A stretch of 64,000 nt of DNA, taken from NCBI RefSeq assembly GCF_017948485.1, contig NZ_JAFFSX010000027.1:105609-169608 (forward strand), read 5' to 3'. The DNA is from Streptomyces sp. GESEQ-35. GTDB taxonomy: Bacteria; Actinomycetota; Actinomycetes; Streptomycetales; Streptomycetaceae. Below, piece after piece: positions 1 to 8,169 of this stretch (position 1 is its first letter; each line of letters begins with the position of its first letter). Position numbers and translations under genes: made by a program. The notes beneath the pieces were generated by a model. The model was not told the DNA's origin and made no database searches. It saw only the letters and a program-made list of their open reading frames with translations.

Positions 1-159
1 ATCGGCCCGGTCTTCGGCGCGTTCATGTTCGGCATGGTGCAGCAGGGCATCGTCTACGCCGGCTGGAACCCCGACTGGTTCAAGGCGTTCCTCGGCGTGA
101 TGCTGCTCGGCGCCGTCCTGATCAATCTGTGGGTCAGCCGTACGGCGACCAGGAGGTGA
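1..159 (+). CDS. Sugar ABC transporter permease, C-terminal fragment (cut by window edge)
   Basis: The first frame is open from base 1 to a TGA at 157-159 and encodes the last 52 residues of a membrane protein. The segment is hydrophobic with a GPVFGAF start, a QQGIVYAGWNPDWF loop and a final helix ending in a basic tail. This matches the C-terminus of RbsC/FrcB-type permeases, which have a similar last loop before the final membrane helix. The ATPase gene starts 4 bases downstream, so the two belong to one operon whose promoter and binding-protein gene lie outside the window. The substrate cannot be told from this fragment. Confidence 0.8.
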   Translation: MGPVFGAFMFGMVQQGIVYAGWNPDWFKAFLGVMLLGAVLINLWVSRTATRR

Positions 160-163
160 CCCC

Positions 164-1078
<915 letters not shown>

Positions 1079-1150
1079 CACGGCCCCTGCCTTGGATGCG
1101 GTCCCGCGGCGCCTGACCACGGGGAAAGATCCTTGTTAGACAGAGCGTCA

Positions 1151-1208
1151 TATTACTGAAGCGTAATAATCCGAGGTATACCGCGAGTAACTTACGCGTG
1201 AGTAGGGT
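1151..1208 (+). promoter_or_regulatory. Candidate lipase promoter with two AT-rich inverted repeats
   Basis: TATTAC (1151-1156) and GTAATA (1163-1168) form a perfect 6-bp inverted repeat with a 6-bp spacer. A second repeat, GTAA-C-TTAC (1187-1195), is flanked by CGCGA and GCGTG and forms a longer imperfect palindrome. TAGGGT at 1203-1208 fits a -10 box. The stretch is much less GC-rich than its surroundings and lies 130-190 bases upstream of the lipase start. Two operator-like repeats next to a promoter suggest a repressor site, but no cognate regulator is adjacent. Confidence 0.4.
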
Positions 1209-1337
1209 CGCGGCAATCCATTGTGGAGCGGTCCGAGAACGCCGTGGGACGACGTGCGTGCTCGACTCCACCCTGCCCGGTCTCGCCCCACGAGGCCGGG
1301 CAGGCCGCTCCGCATTCCTCTCCCCAGGAGGAGCCGC

Positions 1338-2663
1338 ATGTCTCTCGGAAGACGCCTGCTCATAGCGGTGTCCACCGCCGCCTGCCTCGGCGCCCAGGCC
1401 CTGCCTGCCGCCGCGGCGACGGAATCGGATGCCGAAGTGGTGTCCCGCGGTGTCACGATCCCCGCGTTCTACAACCCGCCGGCCGCACTGCCGACGGCCA
1501 ATGGCGCGCTGATCCGCAGTGAGCCGCTGCACCTCGCCCTGAGCCTGCCCGGCCTGAACGGACGGCTGCCGGGCGAGGCGACCCGTCTGATGTACAAGTC
1601 CACCGACTCCAACGGCCGACCGGTGGCTGTCACCGGCGCCTACATCGAACCAGCTGCCACCTGGAAGGGCTCCGGTCCGCGGCCGCTCGTCGCGGTGGCA
1701 CCCGGCACCATGGGGCAGGGCGATCAGTGCGCGGCCTCCATGGGCCTGGAACACCCGCTGAGCCTCAACGGCCGGACGGTGTCCGTCGGTTACGAGAATC
1801 TGGCGATCTACCGGCTCCTCGCCAAGGGCGTCGCGGTCGTCGTCACCGACTACGCCGGCCTCGGTGCGACGGACCGGCTGCACAGCTACGTCAACCGCGT
1901 CGACGAGGCGCACGCGGTACTGGACGCCGTCCGCGCCGCCCGCACCCTTGCCGGAGCGTCGGTCAGCGCCGGGTCGAGAGTGGGCCTGTTCGGCTACAGC
2001 CAGGGCGGCGGCGCCTCGGCCGCGGCAGCCGAGCTCCAGCCCACGTACGCCCCGGAGTTGACGCTTGCGGGCACCTACGCGGGCGCCCCGCCGGCCGACC
2101 TGAACGTGGTCACGGAGGCCATCGACGGCAGCGACCTGGCCGGGGCCCTGGGCTGGTCGCTCAACGGCTTCCTCCAGTCGGACCCGTCCCTGCGGCCGAT
2201 CGCCGACGCGCACCTCAACGACAAGGGCAAGGCCGCACTCAAGGACCTGTCGACGATGTGCGTCGGCGACGCGCTCTTCGGATACGCCTTCGCCAACAGC
2301 ACGAAGTGGACCAAGGACGGCCGGTCCATCACCGAAATCATCCGGTCCGAGCCCAAGGTCCAGGCCTTCCTCGACGAACAGCGCATCGGCACGTCGAAGC
2401 CGACGAGCCCGGTCCGCCTGGCCACCGGCACCGCGGACAACCTCGTCCCGCACGGACAGGCACGCGATCTCGCCGCCGCATGGTGCAAGAAGGGAGTCGA
2501 CCTCACCTACAAGGCGGTGATCCTGCCCGGCCTCGGCGACGCCCTGCTCAACCACTTCGCACCCCTGCTCGCCGACCAGGGCTCCGCGATCTCGTGGCTG
2601 ACCGACCGCCTCGCGGGCGAGCCGGCGAAGTCCAACTGCCGGAGCATGCCCGTACAGCCGTGA
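1338..2663 (+). CDS. Secreted lipase / alpha-beta hydrolase (secretory lipase family)
   Basis: Predicted extracellular esterase or lipase of 441 residues. A Sec-type signal peptide is visible: basic MSLGRR, a hydrophobic stretch, then ALPAAAA near residue 27. The nucleophile elbow GYSQGGG places the serine at 221; candidate acid and histidine residues lie in the TADNLVPH and LLNHFAP segments near the C-terminus. Size and layout fit the fungal-type LIP family found in actinomycete secretomes. The ATG at 1338 was chosen because AGGAGGAG lies just upstream; upstream extensions give no signal peptide. It stands alone between an importer and a convergent dehydrogenase, with a strong hairpin after its stop. 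Confidence 0.88.
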   Translation: MSLGRRLLIAVSTAACLGAQALPAAAATESDAEVVSRGVTIPAFYNPPAALPTANGALIRSEPLHLALSLPGLNGRLPGEATRLMYKSTDSNGRPVAVTGAYIEPAATWKGSGPRPLVAVAPGTMGQGDQCAASMGLEHPLSLNGRTVSVGYENLAIYRLLAKGVAVVVTDYAGLGATDRLHSYVNRVDEAHAVLDAVRAARTLAGASVSAGSRVGLFGYSQGGGASAAAAELQPTYAPELTLAGTYAGAPPADLNVVTEAIDGSDLAGALGWSLNGFLQSDPSLRPIADAHLNDKGKAALKDLSTMCVGDALFGYAFANSTKWTKDGRSITEIIRSEPKVQAFLDEQRIGTSKPTSPVRLATGTADNLVPHGQARDLAAAWCKKGVDLTYKAVILPGLGDALLNHFAPLLADQGSAISWLTDRLAGEPAKSNCRSMPVQP

Positions 2664-2668
2664 AAACA

Positions 2669-2695
2669 GGGCTCGGCGGTCCGGCCGCCGAGCCC
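2669..2695. terminator. GC-rich hairpin between convergent genes
   Basis: GGGCTCGGCGG (2669-2679) and CCGCCGAGCCC (2685-2695) are perfect 11-bp arms with a 5-base loop. The hairpin begins 5 bases after the lipase stop and ends 11 bases before the stop of the convergent dehydrogenase gene, so it can terminate both transcripts. Confidence 0.8.
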
Positions 2696-2706
2696 CATGG
2701 CGTACG

Positions 2707-3711
2707 TCAGACCGAGCGCACTTCCTCGATCGTCACCGGCCGGTGCTCGTGCACCGACAGCGTGCACGCGTCCGCGATCCAGCCCGCCTCCAGCGCGTCC
2801 GCCACCGTGCACGGCGAGGGCCGGGTACCGGCCACGACCTCGGTGAACGCGGTGAGTTCGGCGCGGTAGGCCGCGGTGAAGCGGTCCATGAAGAAGTCGT
2901 GCGGGGGGCCGGCCGGGAAGGTCACCCCGGGCTCGACCGAGCGCAGCGGCAGCTTGTCCTCCAGGCCGACGGCGATGGAGTCCTGGAAGCCGTGGATCTC
3001 CATGCGGACGTCGTAACCCCGGGCGTTGTGGCGGGAGTTGGAGACCACGGCGATCGTGCCGTCGTCGAGGGTGAGGATCGCGCCGGTGGTGTCCGCGTCC
3101 CCCGCCTCCTTGATGTAGTCGGCGCCCCGGTTGCCGCCGACCGCGTACACCTCGGTCACCTCGCGGCCGGTCACCCAGCGGATGATGTCGAAGTCGTGCA
3201 CCGAGCAGTCGCGGAAGATGCCTCCGGAGGCGGCGATGTAGGCGGCCGGCGGCGGCGCCGGGTCGAGCGTGGTCGACCGTACGGTGTGCAGCTTGCCCAG
3301 CTCACCGCTCCGCACGGCGGCACGCGCGGCGACGAACCCGGCGTCGAAGCGCCGGTTGTAGCCGATCTGGATCGGTACGTCGCTGCCCTCGACGGCCTTG
3401 AGTACCTCGACGCCCTCGGCCATGGTTCTGGCGACGGGCTTCTCGCAGAAGACGGGGATGCCGGCCTCGACGGCGGCGAGGATCAGGCCCGGGTGGGCGT
3501 CGGTCGCAGCGGCGATCACCACCCCGTCGATCCCCGCGGCCAGCACGGCCTCGGGCGAGTCCGCGACCTCGCCGCCGAACTTCCCGGCGGCGGCCTTGGC
3601 CGCGTCCGCGAACGGATCGGCCAGGACGAGCGACTCGACCACGCCGAGTCCGGAGAGAGTCTCGGCGTGGAAAGCACCGATACGGCCGAGGCCGAGAATT
3701 CCGATACGCAT
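2707..3711 (-). CDS. Gfo/Idh/MocA family oxidoreductase (inositol 2-dehydrogenase-like)
   Basis: NAD(P)-dependent sugar or polyol dehydrogenase of 334 residues. The N-terminal Rossmann motif is GLGRIG, the family EKP motif follows about 95 residues in, and the catalytic D-x3-H region appears as CSVHDFDIIRW near residue 175. Overall it resembles IolG-type inositol dehydrogenases. The ATG at 3711 starts exactly at the Rossmann strand MRIGILGLG; a longer reading would run into the dispersed repeat element at 3751-3789. It is the last gene of a minus-strand trio after a dioxygenase-like gene and an SDR gene. The exact substrate is unknown. Confidence 0.88.
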   Translation of the reverse strand: MRIGILGLGRIGAFHAETLSGLGVVESLVLADPFADAAKAAAGKFGGEVADSPEAVLAAGIDGVVIAAATDAHPGLILAAVEAGIPVFCEKPVARTMAEGVEVLKAVEGSDVPIQIGYNRRFDAGFVAARAAVRSGELGKLHTVRSTTLDPAPPPAAYIAASGGIFRDCSVHDFDIIRWVTGREVTEVYAVGGNRGADYIKEAGDADTTGAILTLDDGTIAVVSNSRHNARGYDVRMEIHGFQDSIAVGLEDKLPLRSVEPGVTFPAGPPHDFFMDRFTAAYRAELTAFTEVVAGTRPSPCTVADALEAGWIADACTLSVHEHRPVTIEEVRSV

Positions 3712-3750
3712 GGGGTGTTGCTCCTTGAGATTGATACAGAGGGTGGTACA

Positions 3751-3789
3751 GCGCCCCGTAGGGGCGCGGGGAACTGCGCGACCAGCCAC
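3751..3789 (+). repeat. Dispersed intergenic element, copy 1
   Basis: Contains the conserved core GGGGAACTGCGCG followed by ACCAGCCAC and preceded by a small hairpin, GCGCCCC-GTA-GGGGCGC. It lies between the 3' end of the SDR gene and the start of the next minus-strand gene. Seven further copies or variants of this element occur in the window. Confidence 0.85.
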
Positions 3790-3830
3790 AACGGCGCAGC
3801 ACACGACCGACGACATGGCGAGGCAATTCC

Positions 3831-4607
3831 TTAGTCGAGACCGCCCAGCACGTTCTGGTCCCAGTCGATCACGGACCCGGTGACCACCCCGGACCGCTCC
3901 GACAGCAGGAACACCACGAACTCCGCGATCTCGTCCGGCTGGCCCAACTTGCCCATCGGCACCTTCGCGGCGGCCCGCTCACGCCAGTCGTCCCCCGCGC
4001 CGTGGAACGTCTTCTGCGTCGCGTCCTCGCCCTCCGTCGCGGTCCAGCCGATGTTCAGGCCGTTGATCCGGATCCGGTCCCAGCGGTGGGCGTGCGCGGC
4101 GTTGCGGGTCAGGCCGATGAGCCCGGCCTTGGCGGCGACGTACGGTGCCAGGAACGGCTGTCCGCCGTGTGCCGAGGACGTGATGATGTTGACGATCGTG
4201 CCGGGCGCCTGGCGTTCCACCATGTCCGCGACGGCGGCCTGCATGGTGAAGAAGGGCGCCCTGAGGTTGATCGCGATGTGCGCGTCGAAGAGCTCGGGGG
4301 TGGTGTCCAGCAGCGTGCCCCGCGAGGTCAGCCCGGCCGAGTTGACCAGGCAGTCGATCCGGCCGTACGCCGCGACGACGTCGCCGACCGCCGTCCTCGC
4401 CTGCTCGGCGTCCGACAGGTCGACCCGGATGAACATGGCCTTTCCGCCGGCGGCCGTCAGCTCGGTCACCAGCCCCTGGCCGGGGCCCGGACGCCGGCCG
4501 GTGACGGCCACGACCGCTCCCTCGCGGACCGCGGCCCGGGCGACGGCGGCGCCGACACCCTGGCTGCCCCCGCCCACCAGGACGACCTTGTCGTCGAGAA
4601 GTCCCAT
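3831..4607 (-). CDS. Short-chain dehydrogenase/reductase (SDR)
   Basis: NAD(P)-dependent oxidoreductase of 258 residues, normal for a classical SDR. It shows the glycine-rich motif GGGSQGVG near the N-terminus, NSAG in the middle, and the catalytic YxxxK as YVAAKAG, preceded by the serine pair in IITSSAH. The usual C-terminal cofactor-loop and substrate-lid region is present (PMGKLGQPDEIAEFV). The start at 4607 gives MGLLDDKVVLV directly; a weak AAGGGA lies upstream. The gene follows the PhyH-like gene after 16 bases and is probably cotranscribed with it, suggesting successive oxidations of one sugar or polyol. The substrate is not evident. Confidence 0.88.
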   Translation of the reverse strand: MGLLDDKVVLVGGGSQGVGAAVARAAVREGAVVAVTGRRPGPGQGLVTELTAAGGKAMFIRVDLSDAEQARTAVGDVVAAYGRIDCLVNSAGLTSRGTLLDTTPELFDAHIAINLRAPFFTMQAAVADMVERQAPGTIVNIITSSAHGGQPFLAPYVAAKAGLIGLTRNAAHAHRWDRIRINGLNIGWTATEGEDATQKTFHGAGDDWRERAAAKVPMGKLGQPDEIAEFVVFLLSERSGVVTGSVIDWDQNVLGGLD

Positions 4608-4623
4608 GTCTTGTAGGTCCCTT

Positions 4624-5766
4624 TCAGCTCTCGCGCCGTACGGCGCCGGCCCGCAGCTCGTCCCGCAGAGCCTCGGCTGTCCATGCCTCACGCACCGCCC
4701 GCCGTACGATGTCCGCCTGTGCGGCCGGGGCCAGACCGTCCACCGGCGGGTCGCTGTCGAGGTTGGTGGGGAAGGGGTAGCCCTCGGCGCTCGCGGCAAC
4801 GACGTTGTCCAGCCATCGCTCGCCTTCGGACCTGCGCTTCATGAGCACCGGGAAGAGCGCGTTCACGATCGCCTCCCGGTCCACCCTCTCCATCGCGCGG
4901 CCGAACGCGGAGGACACCTGGAGGAGGTTGGCCATCCGCCGGATGTCCGCGGAGCGGTTGGTGCCGGCGGCGTGGAACAGGGCCGGGTTGAGGAACGCGG
5001 CGTCGCCCTTGGCGAGCGGGAGTTGGACGTGCCGGTCCTCGAAGTACGCCTGGAACTGCGGCAGTCGCCACGCCAGATAGCCGGGCTCGTACCTCTGCGA
5101 GTACGGCAGGTACATCGTCGGGCCGCTCTCGACGGGCATGTCGCCGTGCGCGACCGCGCCCTGGAGGGTGAGCACGGGGGAGAGGCGGTGCACGTGCGCC
5201 GGGTAGGCGGCGGCCGTCTCGTTGGAGAGGAAGCCCAGGTGGTAGTCCCGGTGTGCGGTCTGCGCCGCGCCGCCGGGGTTGACCACGTTGACCTGTGAGG
5301 TGACCTGGTAGCCGGGGCCGAGCCAGGCCTCCGAGACGAGCGCCACGATGTCGTTGGCGTAGTAGCCGGCGAACGCCTCGGGGTCGTACAGGGCCGCCTT
5401 CTCCAGGGCGTTCCACACCCGGTCGTTGGCGCCGGGCTTCGCGAAGTGGTCACCGCCGCCCGCACCCGAGGCGCGCTGTTCGGCGATCAGGGCGTCGAAG
5501 ACGGCGGTCAGCCGGTCGACGGCATCCAGATCGGGAAAGGCCCGCTGGAAGACGACGATGCCGGGTCCGTCGGCGAGCGCGCGGACCAGCTCGGCCTGGA
5601 TGTCCCGGCGGCTCCCGTCGCGCAGCCGGTCGCTGTCGTAGACGAGGACGTTCTGCGCCACGGACGCGGCGTGGGGGTAGTCGGCGGCATCGGTCTTCCG
5701 CTCGACCAGCGCGCGGAAGGCGTCGAGATCGCAGTCCTGCTCGGTGAGCCAGGAGGTGGAGGACAT
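4624..5766 (-). CDS. Phytanoyl-CoA dioxygenase family protein
   Basis: Predicted Fe(II)/2-oxoglutarate-dependent oxygenase of 380 residues. The double-stranded beta-helix iron motif is seen as HRD in TAHRDYHLGF (H-x-D), with the distal histidine probably in NPALFHAAGTNRS and an arginine a few residues later for 2-oxoglutarate. It begins the minus-strand operon with the SDR and the Gfo/Idh/MocA gene, and lies divergent from a LacI-type regulator 118 bases away. In Streptomyces such proteins also occur in sugar and polyol clusters, so a hydroxylase or a diverged relative acting on the operon substrate is likely; a fatty-acid role has no support from the context. Confidence 0.82.
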   Translation of the reverse strand: MSSTSWLTEQDCDLDAFRALVERKTDAADYPHAASVAQNVLVYDSDRLRDGSRRDIQAELVRALADGPGIVVFQRAFPDLDAVDRLTAVFDALIAEQRASGAGGGDHFAKPGANDRVWNALEKAALYDPEAFAGYYANDIVALVSEAWLGPGYQVTSQVNVVNPGGAAQTAHRDYHLGFLSNETAAAYPAHVHRLSPVLTLQGAVAHGDMPVESGPTMYLPYSQRYEPGYLAWRLPQFQAYFEDRHVQLPLAKGDAAFLNPALFHAAGTNRSADIRRMANLLQVSSAFGRAMERVDREAIVNALFPVLMKRRSEGERWLDNVVAASAEGYPFPTNLDSDPPVDGLAPAAQADIVRRAVREAWTAEALRDELRAGAVRRES

Positions 5767-5780
5767 CGTCGTCCCTTCCG

Positions 5781-5820
5781 TGACAGCGGCGACTCAGTGC
5801 TGTCATTCTTGTCAGTACAA
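5781..5820. promoter_or_regulatory. Divergent operator region with two inverted repeats
   Basis: TGACAGC (5781-5787) and GCTGTCA (5799-5805) are perfect 7-bp arms 11 bases apart. TTGT (5809-5812) and ACAA (5817-5820) form a shorter adjacent repeat. The region separates the LacI-type regulator from the PhyH-SDR-dehydrogenase operon, so it is the likely site of control for both. Confidence 0.45.
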
Positions 5821-5884
5821 ACCCCTCGAACAACCAGCAGGCAGCCATCAAAAACCCCTCAAGACAGTCCGAGGAGACGTCCGC

Positions 5885-6907
5885 ATGGGCCACCCCTTCC
5901 CGCTCCGGGAGATCGCACGTCAGGCAGGCCTGAGCGAGGCCACCGTCGATCGGGTGCTCAACGGGCGGGGCGGCGTGCGGGAGAGCACCGCGCGCGAGGT
6001 CCGGCAGGCCATCGCCGATCTGGACCGGCAGCGCACCCAGGTCCGGCTGGTCGGCCGTACCTTCATGATCGACATCGTGATGCAGACGCCGGAACGGTTC
6101 TCCACCGCCGTACGCGCCGCCCTGGAGGCCGAGCTGCCGTCCCTGCACCCGGCCGTGGTGCGCTCCCGTTTCCACTTCCGGGAGACCGGCCCGGTGCAGG
6201 AACTGACCGCGACCCTGGACCGGATCGCCCGGCGCGGCTCGCAGGGCCTCATCCTCAAGGCACCGGACGTCCCCGAGGTCACGGCCGCGGTCACCAGGAT
6301 CGCGGAGGCGGGCATACCCGTGGTGACCCTGGTGACGGACCTGCCCGCCACATCGCGCCTCGCCTACGTCGGCATCGACAACCGGGCCGCCGGTGCGACC
6401 GCCGCGTACCTCATGGGCCAGTGGCTCGGGGACCGCCCCGGCAATGTGCTCACCAGCCTCAGCAGCGGGTTCTTCCGCAACGAGGAGGAGCGCGAGATGG
6501 GCTTCCGCGGCGCGATGCGCACCCGGCATCCCGACCGTGCGCTGGTCGAGATCGCCGAGGGACAGGGGCTCGACGCCACGCAGTACGACCTCGTCCGTGC
6601 CGCCCTGAAGCGCGACCCCGGCATCCGCGCGGTCTACTCGATCGGCGGCGGCAACATCGCGACCCTGCGCGCCTTCGAGGACCTGGGCCGGGAGTGCGTG
6701 GTGTTCGTCGCGCACGACCTCGACCACGACAACACCCGGCTGCTGCGCGAGCACCGGCTGTCCGCCGTGCTCCACCACGACCTGCGCCAGGACATGCGGG
6801 AGGCCTGCCACCTGGTCATGCGGGCCCATGGAGCGTTGCCGCCCGCGGGACCGACCCTGCCGTCACCGATTCAGGTCGTGACCCCGTACAACATGCCTAC
6901 GGTGTGA
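5885..6907 (+). CDS. LacI-family transcriptional regulator
   Basis: DNA-binding repressor of 340 residues. The N-terminal helix-turn-helix reads LREIARQAGLSEATVDRVLN, the LacI-type headpiece, followed by a hinge and a periplasmic-binding-protein-like sensor domain. The sensor region (MIDIVMQTPERFS onward) looks like the sugar-binding domain of ribose-type proteins. The ATG at 5885 has GAGGAG a few bases upstream. It is divergent from the PhyH operon and probably controls it, sensing a sugar or polyol. Its 3' end overlaps the convergent dehydrogenase gene by 11 bases. Confidence 0.9.
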   Translation: MGHPFPLREIARQAGLSEATVDRVLNGRGGVRESTAREVRQAIADLDRQRTQVRLVGRTFMIDIVMQTPERFSTAVRAALEAELPSLHPAVVRSRFHFRETGPVQELTATLDRIARRGSQGLILKAPDVPEVTAAVTRIAEAGIPVVTLVTDLPATSRLAYVGIDNRAAGATAAYLMGQWLGDRPGNVLTSLSSGFFRNEEEREMGFRGAMRTRHPDRALVEIAEGQGLDATQYDLVRAALKRDPGIRAVYSIGGGNIATLRAFEDLGRECVVFVAHDLDHDNTRLLREHRLSAVLHHDLRQDMREACHLVMRAHGALPPAGPTLPSPIQVVTPYNMPTV

Positions 6908-8048
6908 CCCAGCTGCCGCTCTCCGCGGACCGGGCCATGGCATCGACTACGGCCGCACTGTGTACGGCGTCCGCGAGTGTCGCTCCGTACGACGTGCCCT
7001 CCGCGATCGAGCGGAGGAAGCGGTGGGCCTCGATGACCTTGAGGTCGTCGTAGCCCATGCTGTTGGCCGCGCCCGGCTGGAAGGCGGCGTACTCGCCGTG
7101 GCCCGGACCGACGTAGACCGTGCTGACGGGCTGGTCCTGGTAGGTCGTGCCGCTGCTGATGCCGAGTTCGTTCATGCGGCGGAAGTCCCAGAGGACGGCG
7201 CCCTTGGTGCCGTGGACCTCGAAGCCGTAGTTGTTCTGCTCACCGACGGCGACCCGGCTGGCCTCCAGGACGCCGCGGGCGCCGGAGGCGAAGCGCAGCA
7301 GGCAGCTCACGTAGTCCTCGTTCTCGACCGGGCCGAGTTCGCCGCCCGTGGCGCGGGTGTGGCCGGCGGTGGCGCCGGTGGGGCGGGCCCGCTCGGGGAC
7401 GAAGATCGCCGTGTCGGCGGTGAGGGACGCGATGTCACCCAGCAGGAAGCGGGCCAGGTCCGCGCCGTGCGAGGCGAGGTCGCCCAGCACTCCGCTGCCG
7501 CCGCGTTCCCGCTCGTACCGCCAGGTCAGCGCACCCTCCGGATGCGCCGCGTAGTCGCTGAAGAGCCGGATGCGGACATGGGTGACCGCGCCGATGTCGC
7601 CGGCGGCGATCAGCTCGCGGGCGGCCGCCACGGCGGGGGCATTGCGGTAGTTGAAGCCGACCGCGCTCTGCACGCCCGCCTTGGTCACGGCGTCGGCGAC
7701 CGCACGGGCGTCCTCGGCGGTGAGGCCGACCGGCTTCTCGATCCAGATGTGCTTGCCGGCCTCGGCCATCGCGACGCCGATCTCACGGTGCAGGAAGTTC
7801 GGGGCCGTGATGCTGACCGCCTGGACGCGCGGATCGGCGGCCACCTGGCGCCAGTCGCGGGTGGTCGAGGCGAAACCGAACTGCGCGGCGGCCTCCTCGG
7901 CCCGGCCGGGCACCTCCTCGGCGACGCTCACGAGCTGGGGCCACAGGGGCAGTTGGGGGTAGTGGTGCAGGACTCTGGCATACGCCTGGGTGTGCACCCG
8001 GCCCATCCAGCCGAATCCGACGACGGCGACACCGAGCGCATCCACCAT
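6897..8048 (-). CDS. Gfo/Idh/MocA family oxidoreductase
   Basis: Second sugar-type dehydrogenase, 383 residues. It has the Rossmann motif VVGFGWMG, the EKP motif as IEKPVGL, and the catalytic-region histidine in GDLASHGADLARFL. It is longer than the first one and belongs to the subgroup with a larger C-terminal domain. The start at 8048 has AGAGGGGC five bases upstream; a start at 8084 would place the operator palindrome 8072-8083 inside the gene, which argues against it. It is divergent from a LacI regulator and its promoter carries one of the two operator copies, so it is probably under that repressor. Confidence 0.88.
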   Translation of the reverse strand: MVDALGVAVVGFGWMGRVHTQAYARVLHHYPQLPLWPQLVSVAEEVPGRAEEAAAQFGFASTTRDWRQVAADPRVQAVSITAPNFLHREIGVAMAEAGKHIWIEKPVGLTAEDARAVADAVTKAGVQSAVGFNYRNAPAVAAARELIAAGDIGAVTHVRIRLFSDYAAHPEGALTWRYERERGGSGVLGDLASHGADLARFLLGDIASLTADTAIFVPERARPTGATAGHTRATGGELGPVENEDYVSCLLRFASGARGVLEASRVAVGEQNNYGFEVHGTKGAVLWDFRRMNELGISSGTTYQDQPVSTVYVGPGHGEYAAFQPGAANSMGYDDLKVIEAHRFLRSIAEGTSYGATLADAVHSAAVVDAMARSAESGSWVTP

Positions 8049-8071
8049 GACAGCCCCTCTTTTGGTCTCTT

Positions 8072-8083
8072 TGGACCGGTCCA
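8072..8083. promoter_or_regulatory. LacI-type operator, copy 1 (perfect palindrome)
   Basis: TGGACCGGTCCA is a perfect 12-bp palindrome with a central CG step, as usual for LacI-family operators. It lies 24 bases upstream of the start of the dehydrogenase gene ending at 6897. A near-identical copy lies 82 bp away in front of the divergent LacI gene. Confidence 0.7.
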
Positions 8084-8153
8084 TTCCCTGCCCAGGCCAC
8101 CCTGGGCGCGGTCACTGCCTGTGTCAAGGCCCTTTGACAGGAGCAGGACCTCA

Positions 8154-8165
8154 TGGAACGGTCCA
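8154..8165. promoter_or_regulatory. LacI-type operator, copy 2
   Basis: TGGAACGGTCCA differs from the copy at 8072-8083 at one base. It ends five bases before the LacI start codon, where a bound repressor would block its own gene. The pair suggests autoregulation plus control of the divergent dehydrogenase. Confidence 0.7.
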
Positions 8166-8169
8166 CACC

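Noticed and set aside
3712..3816. Longer start of the first Gfo/Idh/MocA gene
   Set aside because: The extension is translated from the dispersed repeat element and adds residues before the Rossmann fold that no family member would need.
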